64,000 nt of DNA from Thioalkalivibrio nitratireducens DSM 14787 (lineage in GTDB: Bacteria > Pseudomonadota > Gammaproteobacteria > Ectothiorhodospirales > Ectothiorhodospiraceae), in the NCBI RefSeq assembly GCF_000321415.2, contig NC_019902.2, positions 124,001-188,000 on the forward strand. The letters are read 5' to 3'. Position numbers and translations under genes: made by a program. Shown here in pieces: positions 20,167 through 28,393 of the stretch (position 1 is its first letter; each line of letters starts with the position of its first letter). The notes below the pieces were generated by a model. That model was not told the DNA's origin, made no database searches, and saw nothing but the letters and a program-made list of their open reading frames with translations.

Positions 20167-20813
20167 CGCGTCTTCCCGTGCCCCGTCGCACCGGGATCCA
20201 ATCCTTCCTCCCGAGCGATCTCCCAGAGACGGCGCTGCAGCAGACTGCGCCCCCGGCTCAGGCGCGAGCGCACGGTCCCGACCGGGATTTCGAGTAGATC
20301 GGCGACTTCCTCATAGGTATGCCCCTGCACCTCGACCAGCACGACGACGATACGAAATGCGTCCGGCAGGTTGTCGAGTGCCGCCTGCAGGTCCTCCCGG
20401 AGCAGATCGTTCAGGAAACGCTCCTCCGGGGTTCCCCACCACAGCAGGAACGGCTGGTGCAGTTTCTCGAACAGCGAGAAGTCGGCGACCGCGGACGGAT
20501 CGGTGATCTCGGGATCGGTGTGCTGTTCCACCTGGCTCCGTGTCCGGTGGCGGCGCCACGCGCTGACGAAGGTGTTGTTGAGTATACGGAACAGCCAGCC
20601 CTCGAGGGATCCCGCGTCACGCAGGTCTCCGAAACTGGCCCAGGCCTTCGCCACTGTCTCGGCGACGATGTCTTCGGCGTCGTCCGGATCACCCGCCAGG
20701 CGCAGGGCCGTGCCATAAAGGCGATCCATGAGCCGATCGACCGTCCTCTCGAAGATGTCCCGACGCTCGCTCCTGCCGAGAGATCTCGCATCGTCTGCGC
20801 CTGGGTCCGCCAT
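20163..20813 (-). CDS. ECF RNA polymerase sigma factor
   Basis: A 216-residue ECF-type sigma-70 factor with region 2 (LYGTALRLAGDPDDAEDIVAETVAKAW, GWLFRILNNTFVSAWRR) and region 4 (LPDAFRIVVVLVEVQGHTYEEVA, IPVGTVRSRLSRGR). The start at 20813 is preferred; the frame is open 31 codons upstream but those are basic and unlike the family. The region 2-4 linker is long, as in SigR-like factors. It is coupled to the zinc anti-sigma gene, so it probably directs a thiol- or redox-stress regulon. Confidence 0.9.
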   Translation of the reverse strand: MADPGADDARSLGRSERRDIFERTVDRLMDRLYGTALRLAGDPDDAEDIVAETVAKAWASFGDLRDAGSLEGWLFRILNNTFVSAWRRHRTRSQVEQHTDPEITDPSAVADFSLFEKLHQPFLLWWGTPEERFLNDLLREDLQAALDNLPDAFRIVVVLVEVQGHTYEEVADLLEIPVGTVRSRLSRGRSLLQRRLWEIAREEGLDPGATGHGKTR

Positions 20814-21240
20814 GACAAGCCTTGTACCGATCCTCCATCGTTCGCGGTCCCTGCCGGAACGGGGTCCGGCACTTCGCCTGGTCAAGACCATCGGTGACTC
20901 GATCATGGATCATTCCGCAGGGGCGCGCCAATGCGGCACCTGTGGATCGGCGATTCATCTGTCGCCATTTCGGGCGCAACGCAGATCTTCCTAGCGCAGG
21001 GGTTTGCTTTTCCCATGGGGCATGTGTGGTGGTCTGATTGTCGTGGACACCTCGATAGGATGCGAAAGGATGTTCGGCGAGAGATTGCCGTTGCTGCGTG
21101 CACCGTCCGGGCAGTCGTCAAGGGTTCCTGCTCCCCGGGTTTCCCGAAAGCCCGGTCCGCGACGAGAAGCGGCGTGCGGTTCCGATCACCCACCGCACGC
21201 CTGCCTCCTCGTTCCGTTCAGGTCAGGATCATCCCCCCGC
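20814..21240. other. Intergenic region upstream of the sigma-factor gene
   Basis: About 430 bases with no credible gene on either strand. It should hold the promoter of the minus-strand sigma/anti-sigma operon and the 3' end of the DUF302 gene. I found no clear autoregulatory ECF promoter, repeat or terminator by eye. Confidence 0.4.
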
Positions 21241-21684
21241 TCAATCGAACACGGTGTCCAGCATCGCTTCGAAGGCGGGCAGGGCCTTGTCCCCCGCCCT
21301 CTCGAGGTTGGGATCGGGATAGAGTTCGTTCATGAAACGCGGATGCAGCAGTGACATCCGGGTGAGGTTTCCTTCCTCGTAGATCGCGAGGTTGCCGCAG
21401 GGCAGCATCGCGGACGCCTTCATGTCCGCCTGGAAGAAGTCCGGGCCGATCGGCGGATAGCAGATCTTCATGATCGTCACTTCTCCTCCCTTCAATGGGT
21501 GCTCCGAGAGGAACAGCCAGTCGTCGTGCCCTTCCGCATATTGCCGGATCCTGGCGGCGAGTTCCGCGGGCGAGTCGGTGGTATCGCGGATGATGAACAT
21601 CCCGTCGTCCGCGGTGGCGACCGATACGTGGGTGAAGGCCGTCAGACAGCCGGCAACCAGCATGCTCGTGGTCAGGTGTTTCAT
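21241..21684 (-). CDS. Exported DUF302 family protein
   Basis: A 147-residue protein with an N-terminal signal sequence (MKHLTTSMLVAGCLTAF) that contains a Cys, so a lipoprotein is possible but the context is not a classic lipobox. The mature part has DUF302 features: VTIMKICYPPIGPDFFQAD, ASAMLPCGNLAIYEEG and LLHPRFMNELYPD. DUF302 proteins are small periplasmic or cytosolic proteins of unknown role, often near sulfur or redox genes. The start at 21684 follows AAGGAGGAG, an excellent ribosome site. Confidence 0.85.
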   Translation of the reverse strand: MKHLTTSMLVAGCLTAFTHVSVATADDGMFIIRDTTDSPAELAARIRQYAEGHDDWLFLSEHPLKGGEVTIMKICYPPIGPDFFQADMKASAMLPCGNLAIYEEGNLTRMSLLHPRFMNELYPDPNLERAGDKALPAFEAMLDTVFD

Positions 21685-22058
21685 GCGTGCTCCTCCTTCG
21701 TTGTGGTTCGGATCGACCTGCACGCGCCGCGTGCGAGATCCGGTCCCCGGTGCGCGGGTGTGGCCCGAGGTGCTGCAGGGACGCGCGAGACGCCCGGAGG
21801 GTTCCCGGGCGTGGTTCGGTTCCCGCGGCATGGACCGGTCTGCCCGGAAAAGGCGCGCGCACCTCGCTTCGCCGGATCCCCCGGCTGGCCGCGAACCAGA
21901 GCGTTCGCCGCCACGAACGCCGGGCAGGGGCGGGGCCGACAGTCATAGCTCCCCCTTGCCGGAGCGGCCTATGGCTCCGCGCCCGGCGCGTCCCTACAAT
22001 CGTGGTCATCTCCCTCAACCCGAACCCCCGGTTCGCCAGTCAGGAGTGGTACATCACC
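21685..22058. other. Divergent intergenic region
   Basis: 374 bases between the divergent DUF302 gene and the CMD-Rieske gene. Open frames here have no similarity or ribosome sites. It presumably holds two divergent promoters, but none stands out in the GC-rich sequence. Confidence 0.4.
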
Positions 22059-22685
22059 ATGAGCGATGCCCTGAACTACCTGGTCCAGGTGCGCGGCGAC
22101 GCGCTCGGCCATTACTTCAAGTTTCTCAAGGACGCCGGCAAACACCTCGACCCGAAGACCCGCAATCTGATCTCGGTGATCACCAAGGTCCATTCCCAGA
22201 CCGAGGCAGGCTTCAAGCAGTATTTGATGCGCGCGCTGCGCGAGGGCTGCACGCCGATGGAGGTCATCGACGCACTGATGATGGCGTTCCCAGCATTGGG
22301 CTTGGCCAAGGTCGTCTGGGCCACCGAAATCATTCTGAAGATGGATATTCCGGAGTTTTCCCCGGAACTGATCGCCGCCGAGCCCCAGTGGCGCGATGTG
22401 ATGGCCGCCGACGATATCGCGGACGGCGAAGTGCTTCGTGTGGAATCCGCCACCCGTACCGTGTTCGTGTACCGCGAAGGGGATTCCTACCGGGTCTACG
22501 ATTCGCATTGTCCGCACCAGGTGACCAACATTCCGCATCTGGCCCTGGAGGGCATGACGCTGACCTGTCCGAAACACCAGTGGAAGTTCGACATTCGTAC
22601 CGGTGACTGCATCGCCAAAGGCAAACACCCGATGAAGGCGTTCGAGACACGGGTCGCGGACGGGCGTCTGTTGGCCTGGTGGTAG
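22059..22685 (+). CDS. Fusion of a CMD (AhpD-like) domain with a Rieske [2Fe-2S] domain
   Basis: A 208-residue cytosolic protein. Residues 1-100 resemble the carboxymuconolactone decarboxylase/AhpD fold (KTRNLISVITKVHSQTEAGF, ALREGCTPMEVIDALMMAFP). The usual redox CxxC of AhpD is replaced by HSQT, so peroxidase-type thiol chemistry is unlikely here. Residues 120-208 are a Rieske ferredoxin: SHCPHQVTN (Cys151, His153) and LTCPKHQWKFD (Cys170, His173), the C-x-H and C-x2-H cluster ligands. The start at 22059 has CAGGAGTGG upstream. Such a protein could be an electron-transfer partner of an oxygenase or sulfur enzyme; no partner gene is adjacent. Confidence 0.87.
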   Translation: MSDALNYLVQVRGDALGHYFKFLKDAGKHLDPKTRNLISVITKVHSQTEAGFKQYLMRALREGCTPMEVIDALMMAFPALGLAKVVWATEIILKMDIPEFSPELIAAEPQWRDVMAADDIADGEVLRVESATRTVFVYREGDSYRVYDSHCPHQVTNIPHLALEGMTLTCPKHQWKFDIRTGDCIAKGKHPMKAFETRVADGRLLAWW

Positions 22686-22770
22686 GGTGGTCGGGAAGGG
22701 TCGTTGACCGGGCAACGCACAGGGCCCTATGCTGCCGCGTGTTCCGCCTTCCCCTGACTGGAGACCGCTG

Positions 22771-23688
22771 ATGCTGAGATTCCTTCGTTCCGGACGCAAT
22801 GCTCTGTTGGCCGCCGGCCTGTTGCTGGCGGGTCTGCTCGCCTTTGCTGCAACCGCCGCTGCCGGCGATGCCCTGCGCCCGTTCATCCTGGCTCCGGATG
22901 GCGCGGGTGATCCGCAGACGCGTCTGAACGATGCGCGCAACGCGCTGGAAGGTGCCGGCTTCGAGGTCGTCGGCGAGCATGCTCCCTACCCGCAGGCCCG
23001 GGTGTTGGTGGTGACCAGCGAGGCACTGCGGCAGGCGGCTGCCGCCAGCGATTCCGGTGCCTACGCCGCGGCCCAGCGCGTTGCAGTGACCGCCACCGAT
23101 GGCGGTACCGAGCTGGCCTTTACCAATCCCCGCTACATGGCCGCCGCATATCGCCTGGGTGACGATCTCGACGGCGTGGCCAGTTCGATGGAAGCGGCTC
23201 TCGGGCGTGCCCGCGATTTCGGCTCCGAGGAAGGCAAGTCGGTACGCGACCTGAACCGCTATCGCTACATGATCCGCATGCCCCGGTTCGATGACCCCCT
23301 GACACTGGCCACGCATTCCAGCCATGCAGCGGCCGTCGCCGCGGTCGAAGCCGGCCTGGCGGCCGGGGCAGGGGATACCGCGCAGGTCTACCGCATCGAC
23401 ATCCCGGGACGGGAGCAGGTGCTGTTTGGTGTCGCGCTGCTGGGAGGCGAGGCTGCGGATGCCCACATCATGGGGAACATCGATGGACGCTCGCCGCATC
23501 ACACACCTCATCTGCCCTACGAGTTGCTGGTGGACGGAGATACGGTCAAGGCCCTGGACGCCCGCTTCCGCATCGCCATCAACTTCCCCGACCTGTCGAT
23601 GATGGGCAGCGGCAGCTTCATGAGCATCCGTTCGGCTCCCGACGCCATTGCGGAATCCCTGGCGGCGGCGGCGAACCACGCACAGTAA
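22771..23688 (+). CDS. Exported protein of unknown function, DUF302-like segments
   Basis: A 305-residue protein with a signal peptide (LLAAGLLLAGLLAFAATAAAG). The mature part starts FILAPDGAGDPQ and carries LNDARNALEGAGFEVVGEHAPYPQARVLVVTS, a pattern similar to DUF302-type folds. Further conserved-looking pieces are FTNPRYMAAAYRLGDDLDG, YRYMIRMPRFDDP and FRIAINFPDLSMMGSGSFMS. The protein has no cysteines or haem motifs. It lies 85 bases downstream of the CMD-Rieske gene on the same strand and near the DUF302 gene, suggesting a joint function. I cannot name it. Confidence 0.72.
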   Translation: MLRFLRSGRNALLAAGLLLAGLLAFAATAAAGDALRPFILAPDGAGDPQTRLNDARNALEGAGFEVVGEHAPYPQARVLVVTSEALRQAAAASDSGAYAAAQRVAVTATDGGTELAFTNPRYMAAAYRLGDDLDGVASSMEAALGRARDFGSEEGKSVRDLNRYRYMIRMPRFDDPLTLATHSSHAAAVAAVEAGLAAGAGDTAQVYRIDIPGREQVLFGVALLGGEAADAHIMGNIDGRSPHHTPHLPYELLVDGDTVKALDARFRIAINFPDLSMMGSGSFMSIRSAPDAIAESLAAAANHAQ

Positions 23689-23798
23689 ACGGCGATGGGC
23701 GCCGGGCACCCCGTCCGGACATTACGCCTGTTTCGCGTGAGCAGCGTCGCGTGCATCCTGCACGGCGTTGATGCGATGTAGCGGCAGGGCGGCGGGTG

Positions 23799-26216
23799 AT
23801 GTCGGAGGCGGCCGGGGCGGTGCAGGTGGATACCGGGAGCGACGACCCGGTGCGGTGGCTGGTGCGGCGCCTGAAGACCCGCTACCGGGGGCGGATCACC
23901 GGGAATGTGGTGCTGCCCGGGCGCCCGGCGCGGCTGCTGCCGCTGCCCGACGGACTCGACCCGCGCCTGGCGTCCGCGCTGCGCGCCCGCGGCGTGGTCC
24001 AGCTCTACAGCCACCAGCGCGAGGCCTGGGACGCGGTGACCGCCGGGCGGCACACGGTGGTGGTCACTCCCACCGCGTCGGGCAAGACACTCTGCTACAA
24101 CCTGCCCGTGCTGCAGTCCGCGCTCACGAACCGGGCGAAGGCGCTGTACCTGTTTCCGACCAAGGCACTGTCGCAGGACCAGGTCGCCGAGCTGATGGAG
24201 CTGAACGAGGCCGGAGGGCTCGGCATCCGCGCGTTCACCTTCGACGGCGACACGCCCGGCGACGCACGCAAGGCCGTGCGCACCCGGGGCGACATCGTCG
24301 TGTCGAACCCGGACATGCTGCACCAGGGTGTGCTGCCGCACCACACCAAGTGGGCGCAGTTCTTCGAGAACCTGCGCTACGTGGTGATCGACGAGATGCA
24401 CAGCTACCGCGGCGTGTTCGGCTCGCACGTCGCGAACGTGATCCGCCGGCTGCGGCGCGTCTGCCAGTTCTACGGCTCCGACCCGGTGTTCGTGCTCAGC
24501 TCGGCCACCATCGCGAACCCGGCGGAGTTGGCCGAGGGCCTGATCGGCGAGCCAGTGACCGCCATCACCGAGAGCGGCGCGCCCGCCGGCGAGCGCCACC
24601 TGCTGCTGTGGAATCCACCGGTGGTGAATGCCGATCTCGGCATCCGCGCGTCGGCGCGCTCGCAGGCGACGCGCATCGCCCGGATGGCGGTGAAAAGCGG
24701 GCTGAAGACGATCGTGTTCGCGCAGTCGCGGCTGATGGTCGAGGTGCTGACCAAGTACCTGAAGGACGTGTTCGACGCCGATCCCCGCAAGCCGGCACGG
24801 GTCGCCGCCTACCGCGGCGGCTACCTGCCCGGCCAGCGGCGCGAGACCGAGAAGGCGCTGCGTGCCGGCAACGTCGACTGCGTGATCGCGACCTCGGCAT
24901 TGGAACTCGGCGTCGACATCGGCAGCCTCGACGTCTGCGTGCTGAACGGCTATCCGGGGACGATCGCAGCGACCTGGCAGCGCCTGGGCCGGGCCGGGCG
25001 TCGCCAGCGTCCGTCGCTCGGCGTGCTGGTGGCGACCAGCCAGCCGCTGGATCAGTACATCATCCGCAACCCGGAGTTCTTCCTCGAAAGCTCCCCGGAG
25101 CACGCGCGCATCGATCCCGACCAGTTGCTGATCCTGCTCGACCACGTGCGCTGCGCGGCGTTCGAACTGCCGTTCCGCAGGGGCGACCGTTTCTGCAAGG
25201 AGAACCTCGAGGAACTGCTGACCTACCTCGAGGAGCACGGCGTGTTGCACCGCGAGGCCGACACCTGGCACTGGACCGAGGACAGCTACCCCGCGCAGAG
25301 CGTGAGCCTGCGCTCGGTCGCCGAAGGCAACTTCGTCGTCGTCGACACCACCGGCGGGCGCAAGGACATCATCGCCGAGGTCGATTACTCCAGCGCCGCC
25401 GAGACGTTGTACGAGGGTGCAATCTACATGGTGCAGGCGCAGACCTGGCAGGTCGAACGGCTGGACTGGACCGGGCGCAAGGCGTTCGTGACCAAGACCG
25501 AGGTGGATTACTACACCGACGCGATCGACTACACGCGCCTGAAGATCCTCGACCGCTTCGAGCACCGCCAGGACGGACGCACCGAGACCGCGCACGGCGA
25601 GGTGCACCTGGTCCGGCGTATCCCCGGCTACAAGAAGATCCGCTACTACAGCCACGAGAACATCGGCTACGGGAACATCGACCTGCCGGACCAGGAGATG
25701 CACACGACCGCCGCCTGGTGGGAGGTCGCACCGGAGGTGCTGGCGCAGTGGTTTCCGAACCGCCAGCAGGCACTGGACGGCTTCCTCGGCGCGGCCTATG
25801 CGATGCACCACGTGGCGGCGCTGATCGCGATGTCCGAGCCGCAGGACATCGGCCGCGCGGTCGGCGACGGCGACGCCCGCTGGTTCGCGACCGTCGGCAC
25901 GGACGGGCGCGGGCAGATGCGCAGCCTCGAAGGTGGCGAACAGGATCCCGAGCGCGAAACCCGGTTTCGCCCCGCGGTGTTCCTGTATGACAACTACCCG
26001 GGCGGCGTCGGGCTCGCTGCGCCGCTGTACGATCAGCGCGACCGGGTGATCGGAGACGCGGCGCGGCTGATCCGCGACTGCGACTGCCGTCACGGCTGCC
26101 CGGCCTGTATCGGCCCGATCCTCGCGTCCGACGAAGAGCGCGGCTTCTCGCCGAAGGCGGCGGCGCTGACGGTGCTCGCGCAGTTCCTGGCCGATGGACC
26201 TGAAACGCCGGCTTGA
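23799..26216 (+). CDS. mrfA: MrfA/YprA-type DEAD/H helicase with C-terminal zinc domain
   Basis: An 805-residue SF2 helicase. Walker A is TPTASGKTLCYNLP, motif II is DEMH (VIDEMHSYRG), motif III is LSSATI and motif VI is QRLGRAGRR. The C-terminal DUF1998 region ends with CDCRHGCPACIG, four cysteines that bind zinc. In Bacillus MrfA with the nuclease MrfB removes mitomycin-induced DNA damage. The ATG at 23799 is preferred over the adjacent GTG at 23796. The last 23 bases overlap the start of mrfB, so translation is coupled. Confidence 0.92.
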   Translation: MSEAAGAVQVDTGSDDPVRWLVRRLKTRYRGRITGNVVLPGRPARLLPLPDGLDPRLASALRARGVVQLYSHQREAWDAVTAGRHTVVVTPTASGKTLCYNLPVLQSALTNRAKALYLFPTKALSQDQVAELMELNEAGGLGIRAFTFDGDTPGDARKAVRTRGDIVVSNPDMLHQGVLPHHTKWAQFFENLRYVVIDEMHSYRGVFGSHVANVIRRLRRVCQFYGSDPVFVLSSATIANPAELAEGLIGEPVTAITESGAPAGERHLLLWNPPVVNADLGIRASARSQATRIARMAVKSGLKTIVFAQSRLMVEVLTKYLKDVFDADPRKPARVAAYRGGYLPGQRRETEKALRAGNVDCVIATSALELGVDIGSLDVCVLNGYPGTIAATWQRLGRAGRRQRPSLGVLVATSQPLDQYIIRNPEFFLESSPEHARIDPDQLLILLDHVRCAAFELPFRRGDRFCKENLEELLTYLEEHGVLHREADTWHWTEDSYPAQSVSLRSVAEGNFVVVDTTGGRKDIIAEVDYSSAAETLYEGAIYMVQAQTWQVERLDWTGRKAFVTKTEVDYYTDAIDYTRLKILDRFEHRQDGRTETAHGEVHLVRRIPGYKKIRYYSHENIGYGNIDLPDQEMHTTAAWWEVAPEVLAQWFPNRQQALDGFLGAAYAMHHVAALIAMSEPQDIGRAVGDGDARWFATVGTDGRGQMRSLEGGEQDPERETRFRPAVFLYDNYPGGVGLAAPLYDQRDRVIGDAARLIRDCDCRHGCPACIGPILASDEERGFSPKAAALTVLAQFLADGPETPA

Positions 26217-27621
26217 CGTGCTGCGCCGCCAGGCCGGCACGGCTTCCCCCGTGGCTGCCGAAACGGCTGACGCACCGGGGCCTCTGGCGGCCCCGGACGG
26301 CCTCCGGGCGCGGCTGGACCGCCTGGGCGGGCGCTCATCCATGCCGCGCAGGCGATTCGCCGACGGGATGCGGGAGTCCACTGCGGCGCTGGCCGAACGC
26401 CTGGGCGGCGTGGTGGTCTCGGAACACCTGATCCTGGTCGAGACGGTCCTGCCGCTGGCTGCGCGCCACGGTCGCTGGCGTCTAGCGGACGCGCTGGAGC
26501 CGTTGTGGCCCCTTGCAGCGTCGTTGCCCGCCTCGCCCAGGCTAGAAGGAGACGGACTCTTGCCCACTGTCCCGCTCGCGGGAGAGGGGGCGGAGAGGGC
26601 GGGTGCATCGGCGCTAGTCCGTGCACCGCCCCCTCCGCAACCCCTCCCCCGTGCCGGGGGAGGGGCTTTGGCCTCGCCCGATCCGAGGGGGGCGGTGGAC
26701 GGGGCCGCAGGCGGATCGGTCATCGGCATCGATACCGAAACCACCGGCCTGGCGGGCGGTACCGGCACCGCCGCCTTCATGGCGGGGGTCGCTGAGGCCG
26801 GGCCGGGAGGCGTGCGCCTGCGGCAGTGGCTGCTGACGGCCTTCTCCGGCGAGGCCGCGATGCTGGACGCGCTGGACGTAAGCCTCGCCGGCGCCGGCCT
26901 GATGGTGAGCTACAACGGCGCAACCTTCGACCTGCCGCTGCTGCGCGACCGGCGGCGTCTCCAGCGCGGACGCGCCCTTGCCGAACCGCGGCACCTCGAC
27001 CTGCTACACCCGACCCGCCGGCTGTTCCGCAGCGCCTGGCCGGACTGCCGGCTTGCCACCGCGGAGCACAGGCTGCTCGGCCTGGTCCGCGAGGACGACC
27101 TGCCGGGATCCGAGGCGCCCGGGGCGTGGCGCGACTACCTCGCCGGTGGACCCGCCGATGACCTGGAGCGGGTCCTTCGCCACAACGCGCTGGACGTGCT
27201 GAGCCTGCTGGTGCTGGGCCCGGTCCTGGCCCGGGCGATGTACGACCCGCTGGCCTTCAGCGCCGACCCGCTGGCTGCCGCGGAGGTCTGGTCGCGGAGC
27301 GGGGAACGGCGCAGGGCGCTCGCCGTGCTGGAACGCGCACAGGATCGCCTCGATATCCGCGGTGGGCTGGAACTGGCGCGCGGGCTGCGCAGGGCCGGGC
27401 GCTGGCCAGAGGCCGTCGCGGTCTGGGAGCGCCTGGCGCAAACCGGCTGCGCCGAGGCAGTGGAATGCCTCGCCAAGTACCACGAGCACGTGCGCCGGGA
27501 TTGGGAAACCGCGCTGGATTATACCGCCAGGCTCGGCGAAGGGCCGGAGGCACGCCGGCGCCGGGGCAGGCTCGAGAGGCGGCGCGGGGTCGGGCAGGGG
27601 CGGCTGGATCTGACCGAGTAG
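26194..27621 (+). CDS. mrfB: MrfB/YprB-type RNase H-like exonuclease
   Basis: A 475-residue DEDD exonuclease. The first catalytic motif is IGIDTETTGL (Asp180, Glu182), with SYNGATFDLPLL, HLDLLHPTRRL, CRLATAEH and HNALDVLSLLVL following. The C-terminal 130 residues resemble helical repeats (ALAVLERAQDRLDIRGGLELARGL). Residues about 119-166 are a Pro/Ala/Gly-rich insert encoded by a hairpin-rich repeat (see 26549-26690). The gene overlaps mrfA. The pair is expected to act in repair of cross-links or bulky lesions. Confidence 0.9.
   Translation: MDLKRRLDVLRRQAGTASPVAAETADAPGPLAAPDGLRARLDRLGGRSSMPRRRFADGMRESTAALAERLGGVVVSEHLILVETVLPLAARHGRWRLADALEPLWPLAASLPASPRLEGDGLLPTVPLAGEGAERAGASALVRAPPPPQPLPRAGGGALASPDPRGAVDGAAGGSVIGIDTETTGLAGGTGTAAFMAGVAEAGPGGVRLRQWLLTAFSGEAAMLDALDVSLAGAGLMVSYNGATFDLPLLRDRRRLQRGRALAEPRHLDLLHPTRRLFRSAWPDCRLATAEHRLLGLVREDDLPGSEAPGAWRDYLAGGPADDLERVLRHNALDVLSLLVLGPVLARAMYDPLAFSADPLAAAEVWSRSGERRRALAVLERAQDRLDIRGGLELARGLRRAGRWPEAVAVWERLAQTGCAEAVECLAKYHEHVRRDWETALDYTARLGEGPEARRRRGRLERRRGVGQGRLDLTE
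26549..26690. repeat. Hairpin-rich repeat inserted in frame within mrfB
   Basis: The stretch contains three palindromes: CCCGCTCGCGGG near 26571; the arms CGGAGAGGGCGGGTGCA and TGCACCGCCCCCTCCG (about 26591-26638); and CCCCTCCCCC/CGGGGGAGGGG (26641-26665). Similar segments (CCCTTTCCCGC...GCGGGGGAGGG) occur outside genes at 49670-49701 and 60146-60235. The repeat keeps the mrfB frame open. Confidence 0.7.
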
Positions 27622-27729
27622 CGGCAAGCCTTACGGTTCGGCCGCGTTCCGATCCGCCTGTGGCAGCGGCACGCCTCAGCGCTGCGACCAGGCTGCCCAA
27701 TGGTCGGCGAGGGTGTGCCCGGCAGGGCC

Positions 27730-28308
27730 TCAGGCCGAACCCTGCCATTCGTGTTCGTGGCAGATCAACCGACTGTCGGAATCGGACAGGGCCTCCCCGG
27801 TCAGACCACAGCGGTGCCCCCCCTCCGATACCGTCTGGAAGTGACGGCAGCTGCGGCAGATGCCAAAGGTTCGACCTCCATGCGCCCGCTGCAAGCCCTG
27901 CAGTAGGCGTTCCAGTCCCTCGGTCATCGCCTTGCGTTCGTGTTCGGCCAGCGTTGCCTCCGCCCGGCTCCAGGCCCGTGCAGCGGCCGTTTCCGCGAGC
28001 AGCCCCCGCCCCCGGGCTGTGAGCGCAAGGCGTACGACCCGCCGGTCGTCTGGATCGTCGCGCTTCGTCAGGTAGCCCTCTCGCTCCAACAGCTTCAGGG
28101 ACTGGGATACCGTTCCCTTGGTCTGGCCCAGGTAGGCACCCAGTGCCGCAGGGGTGTTGCTGTAGCGGTTGCAGCGCTCGAGGTACAGCAGCGCCTGAAG
28201 ATGTACCGGCTGCAGTGCGGCATCGGCCCCGAGGCGGCGCGCCTCGGTGCGCAGCAATACGCCGATCCGTTCGATCAGCTCATGGAGTCTGGAACTGTCC
28301 ATGGCCAT
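27730..28308 (-). CDS. MarR-family transcription regulator with C-terminal Cys cluster
   Basis: A 192-residue MarR-type regulator. The winged-helix core includes PVHLQALLYLERCNRYSNTPAALG, QTKGTVSQSLKLLEREGYLTKR and the wing DPDDRRVVRLALT. A C-terminal extension beyond the usual 150 residues carries GICRSCRHF, GHRCGLTG and LICHEHE; this Cys/His set could bind a metal or Fe-S cluster and act as sensor. The start is ATG 28308 or 28302; neither has a strong ribosome site. It is divergent from the cytochrome P460 gene, with an inverted repeat over the P460 promoter. Confidence 0.88.
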   Translation of the reverse strand: MAMDSSRLHELIERIGVLLRTEARRLGADAALQPVHLQALLYLERCNRYSNTPAALGAYLGQTKGTVSQSLKLLEREGYLTKRDDPDDRRVVRLALTARGRGLLAETAAARAWSRAEATLAEHERKAMTEGLERLLQGLQRAHGGRTFGICRSCRHFQTVSEGGHRCGLTGEALSDSDSRLICHEHEWQGSA

Positions 28309-28320
28309 ATGGTATCGCAT

Positions 28321-28372
28321 CGAAACTGGTTTGACGACTGCGCTTTCATGCCCTATAGTTTCGACACGAAAC
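28321..28372 (+). promoter_or_regulatory. Sigma-70 promoter of the P460 gene with MarR-type operators
   Basis: TTGACG at 28331-28336 and TATAGT at 28354-28359 are separated by 17 bases, a near-ideal promoter. The perfect inverted repeat GTTTCG-ACA-CGAAAC (28358-28372) overlaps the -10 element and start point. A second, half-perfect copy (CGAAAC-TG-GTTT, 28321-28332) lies at the -35 and 13 bases upstream of the marR start. The same regulator could thus repress both genes. Confidence 0.7.
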
Positions 28373-28393
28373 CACAAAGGAGGAGGATCTGCG

